Below, piece after piece: positions 55,386 through 64,000 of a stretch of DNA of 64,000 bases; position 1 is the stretch's first letter; each line of letters begins with the position of its first letter. A program made the translations under genes and the position numbers. The stretch comes from Sternotherus odoratus (taxonomy: Eukaryota > Chordata > Testudines > Kinosternidae). The notes under the pieces were generated by a model that was not told the origin of the DNA, searched no databases, and was given only the letters and a program-made list of their open reading frames with translations. The DNA lies in the NCBI GenBank assembly GCA_032164245.1, contig JAVMKO010000003.1:93929890-93993889 (forward strand), given 5' to 3'.

Positions 55386-56067
55386 TGTAGCAATGTTGTC
55401 CACTCACCCGGCGGCGCCCCCGTCTGGTCGTCTGGGGAATCAGCTCGTCCGCTTTTACACCCTGGCCCCGCGTCCCTCCCGGACCCCGGAGCCCCTTGCT
55501 GAGGGTGCTGCACCCCTGCAGTACCCCCCTGGTCTTAGGGTCTCCCCTCCCTGGGGGAACCCACCACCCACTATCCCCAACTCGCCTCAGATCCAGCCAC
55601 TGCTTGTCCTCACTTGCCTCGGTTCACTGAGGCTGACTGCAGTCTCATGGCCACTCATCACAGGCAAGATGGGGGTTGGGCCTGCTGCTCCTATCCAGCC
55701 CAGGGCTGCCCCCTTGCAGCCCCCAGTACCCCATGGGTCGGGCCTTCCCTAGGCTCAGCAGGCTGGGGCCCTCTCTCTAGAGCTAGGCTCCCTGGCTCCC
55801 AGCTGCTTTGCCCACGCCCTGTCCCAGTCCGGGTACTCTTGTTAATGGCTCCCTGCAGCCAGGCCCTGTCTCCCTCAGAGTACAGAGGAGACGGACTGCT
55901 TCCTGTCCTGCCTCTCAGGCTTTTATGCAGCCTGAGAGTTTGGGGCGTGGCCACCCAGCTGAGCCAAACTCCCAATCAGCCTGGGAGTTTGCAGGCTCCC
56001 AGCCACAGCCCCTTCCCTGGGCTGCTTCAGCCCTTTTCAGGGGGGGAGTGGGTGGTCACCCCCTACA
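55386..56067 (-). mobile_element. Solo LTR (682 bp), family A copy 2
   Basis: TGTAGCAATG...CCCCTACA, the same family and orientation as 27101-27803; shared blocks include 'gggtgctgcacccctgca' and 'cttagggtctcccctccctg'. GGGCG precedes it and GGGCT follows, a 5 bp duplication with one difference. The minus-strand TATA word is GCATAAAAGC (plus 55919-55928). CpG content is visibly higher than in copy 1, so this insertion may be younger. The open frames of 94-176 codons here are artefacts. Confidence 0.8.
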
Positions 56068-56764
56068 GGGCTACTTTGAGAAAGAAATATCCTGTGTGTG
56101 AGACTCCCCTTTCAATACTTCAGTCACTCAGGCGTAGTTCTTAAACTGTTTTAATTTTGAAGACAGGCTGCAGCAGATTTGTAGATACCTGGTGATCCAT
56201 GCCCACAGTTTGAGAATCACAGAAATCCTAGTTTAAAATGTATGTGTAAATGTAACAATTTAAATCCTGTCATTAGTGGATATTTGAAAAAATCACAAAC
56301 ACACCAGACACTTTAGTTCAACTGAGGATCAAATTTGTGAAACCCAGAGGATGTGAGTCACTATTTAAATATACTAGATCTACTACATGTGAGTTTGCTT
56401 TGTGTGTAACACCTACCTGCTTTCATTATAACCATCATTCTGGTTTATCACTAAGAATTGAACCTAAGAGCTTTAGAGATAAAATCATAAACGTCTACAG
56501 CTTGAGGTAAAGGACTAAGCCCCTAAATGGTTATCTGTATCAAACTCACATCTTTGCTGTATCAGGCACCGAGAGAGACCAAAAGTATACACCAAACAGT
56601 GGTTTACTTTTGCACCAAGTTTTCCTCTTGCCATTTTCATCAATCTCTGACTTTCATGAAGGTTTTATAAAGTCAAGTTTAAAAGAGTCTTTTTATTTGA
56701 AATTTGGAAGAGGTTTAAATATTAAAAAAAAGAGTAGCATAAAATCGCTCCTTAGCAGTTGTAC
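56068..56764. other. Unassigned non-coding DNA
   Basis: Nothing recognised. Confidence 0.4.
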
Positions 56765-57215
56765 TGAATCACCTCACCTGAAAGTGGTTAAGAAGCTCCA
56801 ATAACCTGGTTGGCACCTGACCAGAAGGACCAAGACCAGGACCAATGGGGGTGGGGGTGGGGGGGAGGAAAGAGGTGGTTTGTGCTCTTTTTGTTGTTCC
56901 AAAAGCCAACCAGAGACATAATTTCCTGAAACTATACCTGGAATAATCCACATAAGAATTACAGAAATTGTAAGTGAGGCAAGGAAATCTGTTAGGTTAT
57001 CTTTTGTTTTAGCTTGTGAATTTTCCCTATGCTAGGAGGTCAATGTATTCCTGTTTTTGTAACTGTGAAGCTGAGTCCAGAGGGGAGTCCTCTGTGTTTA
57101 AAATCTTTTTATTGCCCTGTAAAGTTACCTTCCATCCTGATTTTGCAGGTGTGATTCTTTTACTTTTTTTCTTTATAATAAAATTCTTCTTTTAAGAACC
57201 TGATTGATTTTCGAC
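56765..57215 (+). mobile_element. LTR of a Gypsy-like retrotransposon, copy 2
   Basis: Same block order as 3145-3950: 'gaaagtggttaagaagctcc', 'aacctggttggcacctgacc', a T-rich tract, 'ttaccttccatcctgatttt', an intact AATAAA at 57177-57182, and 'cttttaagaacctgattga'. It is probably a solo LTR or remnant; no gag-pol is nearby. Class assignment from memory. Confidence 0.55.
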
Positions 57216-57330
57216 ATTTGAACATGTAATTATCAAGTATGCTTGCTTAAAACAAATGCACCAGCAACTATCACATCCTGTTAGAGAATCCCATATATAA
57301 CATTTTATGTGCTACAAATTCTGTAATTGA

Positions 57331-57612
57331 TGAAACATCTACATTACAGGGACTATCCCAGCATAGCTACAGTACTGTAGTTATGCCAGTATAACCCCAT
57401 AATGTAGATAAGCCAACACCAATGGAAGGGGATTTTCCATAGGTGTAGGAACACCAACTTCACAAGCCATTGTGGCTACACTGATGGAACCATTCTTCCA
57501 TTGACCTATTTGCATCTACACTGGGGGTTAGGTCAGCATATCTACCTCACTCAGGGGTGTGAATTTTTTACACCCTGTCAACCTACATTTTAAGAGTAGA
57601 GCAGGCCATAGG
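57331..57612. mobile_element. Harbinger-type MITE, decayed copy
   Basis: Starts 'acatctacattacagggact' and ends 'ttttaagagtagagcaggcc'. The interior 'ttcttccattgacctatttg' and 'ctacactgggggttaggtca' match the copies at 32534 and 40585. Confidence 0.6.
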
Positions 57613-58819
57613 TACATACCTAGGCATATTCAGAAAACCAGTATGAGACACTGAAATGACAAAAACCCAAGAAAAATAGCACTGCAAAACCAGACAGGTG
57701 AGATTTTATTTTTTATTAGCATATTATATATGAAGTCAGTAAAAAAATCCATTTCAGATAACTGTATTTATGAATAAGATTCCAAGGAACTGAGAAGTGA
57801 TATGCGCCTCATGCCGTTTCATGGTTGAAAAAGTGATAAAATAACACAGCTGAGTAAAAATATCAAGATCTCTGGTGAACTTTCATTTTTCAAAAATATA
57901 AGAGAAATAGCTTGGCAGATTGGTCCAGATTTTATTTAATACAAAAGTTTCTCTTGAAAATATTATGCAATATTTATTACAGCTAATCTTCTTTCATGCA
58001 GCAACCAAGAATGAATTACACAGCAGGTCTCACATTCTTTTCCTGTTCTTTCTGCATTTCATAGTGTTTAAAATGTAATGGGGCCAGGCCACATGTTTTA
58101 AATATAAAATCTAGACGATAGATTGTGAAATATAGGCTTCATTTGCTGTTGTCACATATTTTGAAGGCAAGTTTTGATAAGAAGTTTGATTAAAGCTATA
58201 ATCAAAGTATTAAAGACATCTATTCCTTGTGACAAAGTCTAGTACCTTGGAGGCAGCACACCCACTGTGACTTGTATTGCTATATATCCTTGCTGGCAGA
58301 ATTACACTAATTTCTACAGCTGTATAGCACCTGTCCAAAAACTAAGAGCACACATTAGATTGATTCCCTTGCTGTGGACACACTGAGCCTTCAAGCTGTA
58401 TATTTCCTTTTTTATTTTGAAAAGCATACTTTTTGTCATGAATGAGCCATCATCTTCTTTTATTTTTTATCTTAGATTGTTCCCCCCCCCCAATACTGCC
58501 TTATTTTAAAAAAAAAAAAGTACCCTACATACATATTTGAAAAGTAGGATTTTTAAATCAGCAGGAAAAAGACCACACTAAATCACTAATACTGATTTTG
58601 TACTTCTCTGAAGAAAATGTGTTTCATGGTTTCCCAAATAAATTCTACAAGATACAGTTATGCTGATGAAAATGTCTGCCATGCATTGAGACTTTGATGC
58701 AAAGACAATAACCAAACTGGTTAAACAAATAAATAAATAAATAAAATCAATGGATGTGCTAAGCATCCTTCTTTCAGGCTAAATGGAAAGTACCAAATAA
58801 GTTCCTCATGTCATGGCTA
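57613..58819. other. Unassigned AT-rich non-coding DNA
   Basis: Nothing recognised apart from an AAAT run at 58727-58745 and short C and A runs near 58482 and 58508. Confidence 0.45.
58727..58745. repeat. (AAAT)n microsatellite
   Basis: Four to five AAAT units. Confidence 0.85.
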
Positions 58820-59050
58820 GGTCGCAGGTGGCCAGACCCAGCAGTAGTAGCCAGAGTCCCACAGTCAGGAACAGGAGTCAAGAGTCAGCTGGGTCAGGAT
58901 ACCAGGTGGTCAGAGGCAGGAGCCAAAACTGGAAACTAGAACCATGAGTTGGGAACCAGAGCCAAGCCAGGTCAGGATACCAGAGAGTCAGAGACAGGAG
59001 CCAAACTGGAGATCAGGAACCATATGTCAGGAGTCAAGATGACTAGGGAG
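58820..59050. repeat. 78 bp imperfect tandem repeat
   Basis: 'ggtcaggataccag' recurs at 58892 and 58970, each followed by a 'cagaggcaggagccaaa'-like block. Flanking sequence contains further partial 'caggagtcaag' units. Confidence 0.7.
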
Positions 59051-59083
59051 GCCAGGAAATCAAGTTGGGGAAGAGGGTGAACG

Positions 59084-59340
59084 AGCCCCCTCCATCATCC
59101 TGAATTCATTTCTGGGCCCCTCCTGAAGCCAGCACCCCCAGCCAGAGCCCTCATCCCCTCCTGCACCCCAACCCCCCACCCCATCCCAGTGAAAATGAGT
59201 GAGTGAGGGTGGAAAGAGCAAGCAACGGAGGGAGGAGGGGTGGAGTTAGGGGCACTTGGAGAAGAGGCAGGGTTTCAGGGGAGGGGCGGAGCAGAGAAAT
59301 GGTGTTTGGTTTTGTTCAAGAAGAAAGTTGGCAACCCTAT
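59084..59340. repeat. Interspersed C/G-rich repeat fragment
   Basis: 'aatgagtgagtgagggtgga' and 'aagaaagttggcaaccc' at the right edge match a turtle DNA repeat I recall ending in GGTTGCCAACTTT-like termini. The left end is decayed. Confidence 0.45.
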
Positions 59341-62335
59341 TTTATGTAGTGAGATCATTGAAAACAATATAGAAGCCACCACTTAAGGCAATGGGCCACA
59401 TGACAAGCCCTGAGGGGAAAAAACAAACGAACAGGAGGTTCCCTGATTGCAAAGGCAGGACTTAGGAGCTCAGATTTGCAGGCCATGGGTCAGAGGCAGA
59501 AAAATCAGGAGGTAAGCCAGCAGAAAGTGAGAGAACCAGTAGTGAAAGGGACTCAGAGCAGCAGAAAAAAGAGACAGAGCTTCTTGGGCACGGAACTCTC
59601 TAGAGAATTAGGCTTTGGGGATTTTAAAGAAAGAAACTGGCTGCTATTGTTGATTTTTACCAGGTTCATGGAAACAGGACTTTGTAAATAAAAAGGATTG
59701 CACCAAATATACCTGACTGAGCATCCTGTGTCATAACTAAACAGTTAAACTGGAAACCATGTAGAGAACCAGAATTTTAGCACTAGCTCTTAGATCCCTG
59801 TACAAGAATGAACTGCTCAATAAACCATGACATCCCTCTCACAGACCAGAAGAGCTGGCCCAAGCAATGGGGAGCAACCCCCCCCGCCCCGATCAACATT
59901 TCTGGGTCCACTGTACCTGCCTGTGATACCCCACAAAGCATCAGCTAGGGCAGTGAACTTCTGTTCTGCCTTAGCAAGTATCCCCTATTGCAGATTATAC
60001 CTTGAAGGACTGGATTTACTGATAGAATCTGCACCTAAGAGTTCAGCTGTTACAGAACAAAACTGGTCCATCAACACTGAAACAGCACTTTAAGAACAAG
60101 ACAAAACCCACATCCCTCAACCTTTGTGCCCTTGTTTGATTCAAGCCCGCAGACAAGGAAATATTGAAACAGGAGTGTTTGCCCTATTGACTGCAGAGCT
60201 CATCTGACATCACTTGAACTACTAGAGGATCAAACTGCTAATACACCAGATTGATAGAAGTAGATTCAAAAGATGTTCCTCTTCTCTCAAAGCTAGATGT
60301 CTAGCTTGAGAATTTCCTAGCACTAAAGAATACAGAGGCTGTTACACAGACTGACTCTATGGCCATGACAGTCAGCAGGAGAAAATGTTTGATGTAACTG
60401 TATCCCCTAAAGGAGTTCCTTCCATGCAGTTACTTGCTACTTGCAGCTGTCACCTGCAGACAGCTTTAACCCATAGACTACACCAGAGCTAATATGGACT
60501 TTAATGAATCTGAAGTCTACAGCTATGGATCATATATCTGAAACCTAGTTTATGTAGCTATAATATCTATGTAGATACATACTCATATATCCATCTTTGT
60601 AGACTAAAATTTACAGATTTCCCAAGCCTCATTTAGCATGAGTGTATAGTTTACCACCTCTGTTGACTTCTCACAGATTTGGATCAACACAAATAATTCC
60701 AACATTTACCCAGTACACCTTCCCCAAACACATTACTCTTATGAAGACCAACACAATGATACAAATATGGCATTTCTAGGATGTGGTGTTCTCATGCCAT
60801 GAGGTGGCAAAAAAAATTAAGAATTTTTTTTCCAAAAGTGAAAATTTATGATTTTGAAAATTGTCTTATATGACTAGTGCTTGGTTTAACTAACCCTGCC
60901 CCAAGTGCCTATAACTGCCCTCGGATCCCCCGCAGTTCTCCTCTAAAAAGAAAATGACAATGGAGCTAATTTCAGGCATATTAAGTTCAGTTTTGGCACA
61001 GTAAAAGACAAAATTGGACTTCTGGTGGAAAACGACATGCAAATTTAACTGCTTCTCCAAAGGCATAAATTATTAATGTGGAAATGCATCTCTGCTACAA
61101 AAACTACTTATTGTGGCAGTACAGAATAGTATTCTGATGCAACTGGGATGCTGGGTGTGTTCATTTGTATGTCAGCCAGGAGATTCTTCCAGTTAACAGT
61201 TCTCTCATAATGGTGCTTGTGTCTGAGTTCTGGGAATAAAGCTGAAAGGTTTGAACATGTTTCTAGCTTCTGTTTTGTGCATTTTAGACTATGCAAAATT
61301 GTATACATTTATAGTCATGATAACTTTGTCATAATTGGGTTTTCCATCTGCTGAAAACATTACAATAGATGCTGTTCATCTCACACAAATCATAGTCAAA
61401 ATTTTAAAACCAAGCCTTGGCTTCTTTCCAGGAAGATCTATTTAAATACAAAGCGGATACCGGAATTAAGAGTGATATCAGATCAATCAGTCATGGGACA
61501 ACAATATTACGAGTGGTCTTATACAGTGAATGACACCACCAACAAAAAGCCGCAACATTATCTGTGGTGGGGGGGAAAGGGAGATGAACTGCTCTGTAAA
61601 AGGTTTTTACAAAAGTACTAAATCTATGAACACTGTTAAACTCCTGCCTTAATTACACTGCCTACTTGCAATACTGACACTGACTTTTGGAAATACTGTA
61701 AGTATACATAGAGCTCAATGTCTTTCAAACAAGCAATGGCTAAATGCAATATGTACCTGATTAGTTCTATTATCATCTGTGATTGAGGGTGGATTTCTGA
61801 CAAATTAGAGGAAATAAAATGGGACATGGGTCAAAGCTATTTTCAGACAGGGGAAGAGAGGTTTCACATCCCTAGCTGATTAAAAACCCTGCTAAATACA
61901 GGCTGAAGGTGTTGGAAAGAAAAATAAGCAGCACTGGGAAACAGATGAAAGGATACACTTCAATGGCAGCAAGAGCAGGTCTATTGTCGGGACTTCATTT
62001 CTTATTATAATGTATCATTGCTGTTTATGTATTATGCCATCTTGCATCTGAAGCAGTAAGAGTGTGCTTGGCTCTTCACAAGGCACTATGACCGTGCAAA
62101 GTGCTGAACTTTCTAGCCCAATCCAGTGCAGCACTTAAGCATGAGCTTAACTTTCAGCTCTTGAATTGTCCCACTGGCTTAGTGGGACTACTTACATGCT
62201 CTGTTTTAGGCACATGCTTGCATAAGTCTAGAGAGATCAGTGTTTTGCAGGATCTAATTCAGCAGACCAGCCCTACTCAGCAAAGCTCTTAAGAACATAT
62301 GTGCTTCAAGTGAAGCATGTGCTGAAATACTGTTT
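59341..62335. other. Unassigned AT-rich non-coding DNA
   Basis: No gene and no named repeat over 3 kb. Open frames of 60-90 codons have no domain. Confidence 0.4.
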
Positions 62336-62662
62336 CTGAAAAGGGGTTCTAAAGAGGATGGATCTAGACTGTTCTCAGTGGTAGCAGATGACAGAACAAG
62401 GAGTAATGGTCTCAAGTTGCAGTTGGGAAGGATTAGATTGGATATTAGGAAAAACCTTGTCACTAGGAGGGTGGTGAAGCACTGGAATATGGTTACCTAG
62501 GGAGGTGGTAGAATCACCTTCCTTAGAGGTTTTAAAAGTCAGGCTTGACAAAGCCCTGGCTGGGATGATTTAGTTGGGGATTGGTCCTGCTTTGAGCAGG
62601 GGGTTGGACTAGATGACCTCCAGAGGTCCCTTCCAACCCTAATATTCTAAGATTCTATGAAA
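62336..62662 (+). mobile_element. CR1 LINE 3' end, well preserved
   Basis: Contains the end of ORF2 ('gattagattggatattagga', 'agggtggtgaagcactggaa') and the 3' UTR ('gggggttggactagatgacc', 'ggtcccttccaaccct'), ending in two copies of the 8 bp CR1 tail type (ATTCTAAG, ATTCTATG). It is 5' truncated. The sequence is closer to a clean CR1 end than the other copies, suggesting a younger insertion. Confidence 0.9.
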
Positions 62663-63286
62663 TGGGGCCAAAATGAAGTTACTATCTGGACTGAAGAACT
62701 TATGTGCTAAAAGATAGAGACGACATTCTGGGAAACCCAAAGGAGAAGGAAACATGTAATTTTTTTGTTTGTTTGATTGTTGTTGGTTTACTTTTGAGTA
62801 TAATGGGGAAAGCAATCTTTAAGCCTGGACTTAGTACAGAGAGAGTGTGGTGAATCAGTATGGTAAAGGCATTCCATGTAGAAGGGCAGTGCGGTAAAAA
62901 GAGCGAGAGAATAATATAGAGTGAGAGAGAGACAAATGTGACGTTGAGACAGGTCCTACTGACAGCATGTAACTGGTAAGAGAATAAGACTAGAGGAGAT
63001 CAGAGGTGTAGGTTAGAGTGGACTCAGAGCTCAAAAGCAAAGAAGTGAAATCTAAATTTGATATGGTGGGCTACTAGAGGAGATAGACAACTCTCACATG
63101 CAGAACTGGGGACAGCATATTGAAAGAACAAAGAATTTAGGAAAAGGTTAAAAACATGACCAAGATTGATGCATATTGCTTGAGCTCTGATGCATTCCAC
63201 AGGGAATCTCCAAAGATCATCCCCTAAACCCCACCTCGCCTATCCAACCCCAAGAAATATTTCACCTGGTTCTTGAAACCCCTACG
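62663..63286. other. Unassigned non-coding DNA
   Basis: Nothing recognised. Confidence 0.4.
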
Positions 63287-63389
63287 TAGAGTGACCAGAC
63301 AGCAAATGTGAAAAATCTGACAGGGGGTGGGGAGTAATAGCCACCTCTATAAGAAAAAGAGCCCAAAATCAGGACATCTGGTCACCCTA
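63287..63389. mobile_element. MITE with TAGGGTGACCAG termini, inverted copy
   Basis: TAGAGTGACCAG at 63287 and CTGGTCACCCTA ending 63389. The interior ('gggagtaatagcc', 'ctctataagaaaaagagccc') is the inverse of the copy at 22286-22405. Confidence 0.85.
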
Positions 63390-63570
63390 AGATACCTTTT
63401 GGCTTTGTATTTCTTCTCTGAATCTTAAAGCACTGAAAAAAATAGAGTTCTTCCCTGCCTTCTGCCAATAAAATAGTGCCTGATGGAACACAGCTGTTGG
63501 TGGTACTACAACAGGTATCTGCAGATAGTGCTGAAGTTAAATTCAGTTTCTATCCCACAAACCACCATTA

Positions 63571-64000
63571 CAGTAAAACCTCCATTTAACGGACTAATTC
63601 GGGCGAGGGGGTGTCCGTTAAATGAAAAAGTCCGTTATTTAATTTTAAAAAAATTAATGAGCTGTCGGAGCAGCAGCCCGCCCGCCACAGGGTCGGGGCG
63701 GGAGCTCCACAGCCCGCCCATTGCTGGGACCCGGGCGGCAGCTGGGACCCGTCAGCCAGCCTGTCCAGGTCCTGGCTGCCGGGAGCCGTCAGCCAGCCCG
63801 CCCGGGTCCCGGCTGCTGGGACCTGGGTGGCAGCCGGGAGCCGGCAGCCAGCCCACCCAGGCCCCGGCTGCTGGGACCCGGGCGGCAGCCGGGACCTGGC
63901 AGCCAGCCCGCCCAGGTCCTGGCTGCCGGGAGCCGGCAGCCAGCCCACCCGCTGCCTGGACCCGGGTGGCAGCCGGGAGCCGGCAGCCAGCCCACCCGCT
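63571..64000. mobile_element. Tigger-like element, cut by window end
   Basis: CAGTAAAACCTCCATTTAAC at 63571 follows a TA (63569-63570), the target of Tc1/mariner elements. The CAGTAAAACCTC... terminus is of the pogo/Tigger type. A subterminal GTCCGTTAAATG inverse lies at 63612. From 63660 the interior is a GC-rich array with 'cagccagcc' spaced 37, 55, 55, 37 and 47 bp. The right end lies outside the window. The open frames on the minus strand are artefacts of the array. Confidence 0.7.

Noticed and set aside
27101..56067. One large provirus with LTRs at 27101 and 55386
   Set aside because: The two LTRs have different target duplications, 28 kb of unrelated repeats lies between them, and no gag, pol or env is visible.
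55614..56144. 176-codon plus frame (and 142-codon frame at 55324)
   Set aside because: Inside and across a solo LTR whose TATA box points the other way; the composition is C-rich.

Overview
The window looks like non-coding vertebrate DNA from a turtle, probably a cryptodire. It has many old CR1 LINE fragments, mostly in minus orientation. One tRNA-headed SINE has a CR1-like tail (49129-49320), an arrangement known from tortoise SINEs. There are also Penelope-like tails, short solo LTRs and dense palindromic MITEs of kinds I recall from turtle genomes. I found no convincing host exon, no tRNA or rRNA gene and no CRISPR array. Every open frame above about 100 codons is either a decayed transposon ORF or an artefact of C-rich, G-rich or pyrimidine-rich arrays that lack stop codons. 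It is best read as a gene desert or part of a very large intron. Species and family names rest on memory of repeat sequences, not on a database search.

Layout. 0-10 kb: an LTR-type repeat (486-1745), a Gypsy-like LTR copy (3145-3950), a Penelope-like tail with a hammerhead-like motif (5741-5930), a solo LTR with ATAT duplications (6179-6556), a CR1 fragment with RT C-terminus (6727-7545), a decayed Harbinger-type piece encoding a MYB-like partner protein (7624-8449), and a MITE split by a CR1 (9449-10126). 10-23 kb: sparse old DNA, a palindromic TIR element (14712-15257), CR1 (16070-16680), a solo LTR with GGATG duplications (19222-19778), and a MITE inside a MITE (22160-22542). 23-29 kb: a foldback element (23605-28258) with tRNA-like modules, split by a 2.8 kb CR1 and a 703 bp solo LTR, then a Helitron (28376-29069). 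32-41 kb: a Penelope-like element with a GIY-YIG remnant split by a Harbinger-type MITE, a pyrimidine-rich minisatellite (35500-36230), a CR1 cluster (37255-38990), and a CR1 carrying a MITE inserted at a TCA target. 46-57 kb: hAT-like elements (one with a perfect 8 bp duplication, 52418-54120), a second, inverted Helitron (49895-50972), a 487 bp TIR element with giant GC-rich inverted arrays (54493-54979), another solo LTR (55386-56067) and a second Gypsy-like LTR. 57-64 kb: mostly featureless AT-rich DNA, a young-looking CR1 tail (62336-62662) and a Tigger-like element cut by the window edge.

What stands out is not a gene system but the transposon architecture. Four structurally unrelated DNA transposon types (Helitron, hAT, the CCGTATTTTTCG-TIR type, Tigger) each carry a GC-rich minisatellite between short conserved ends. 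Several nests can be resolved to the base by their target-site duplications.
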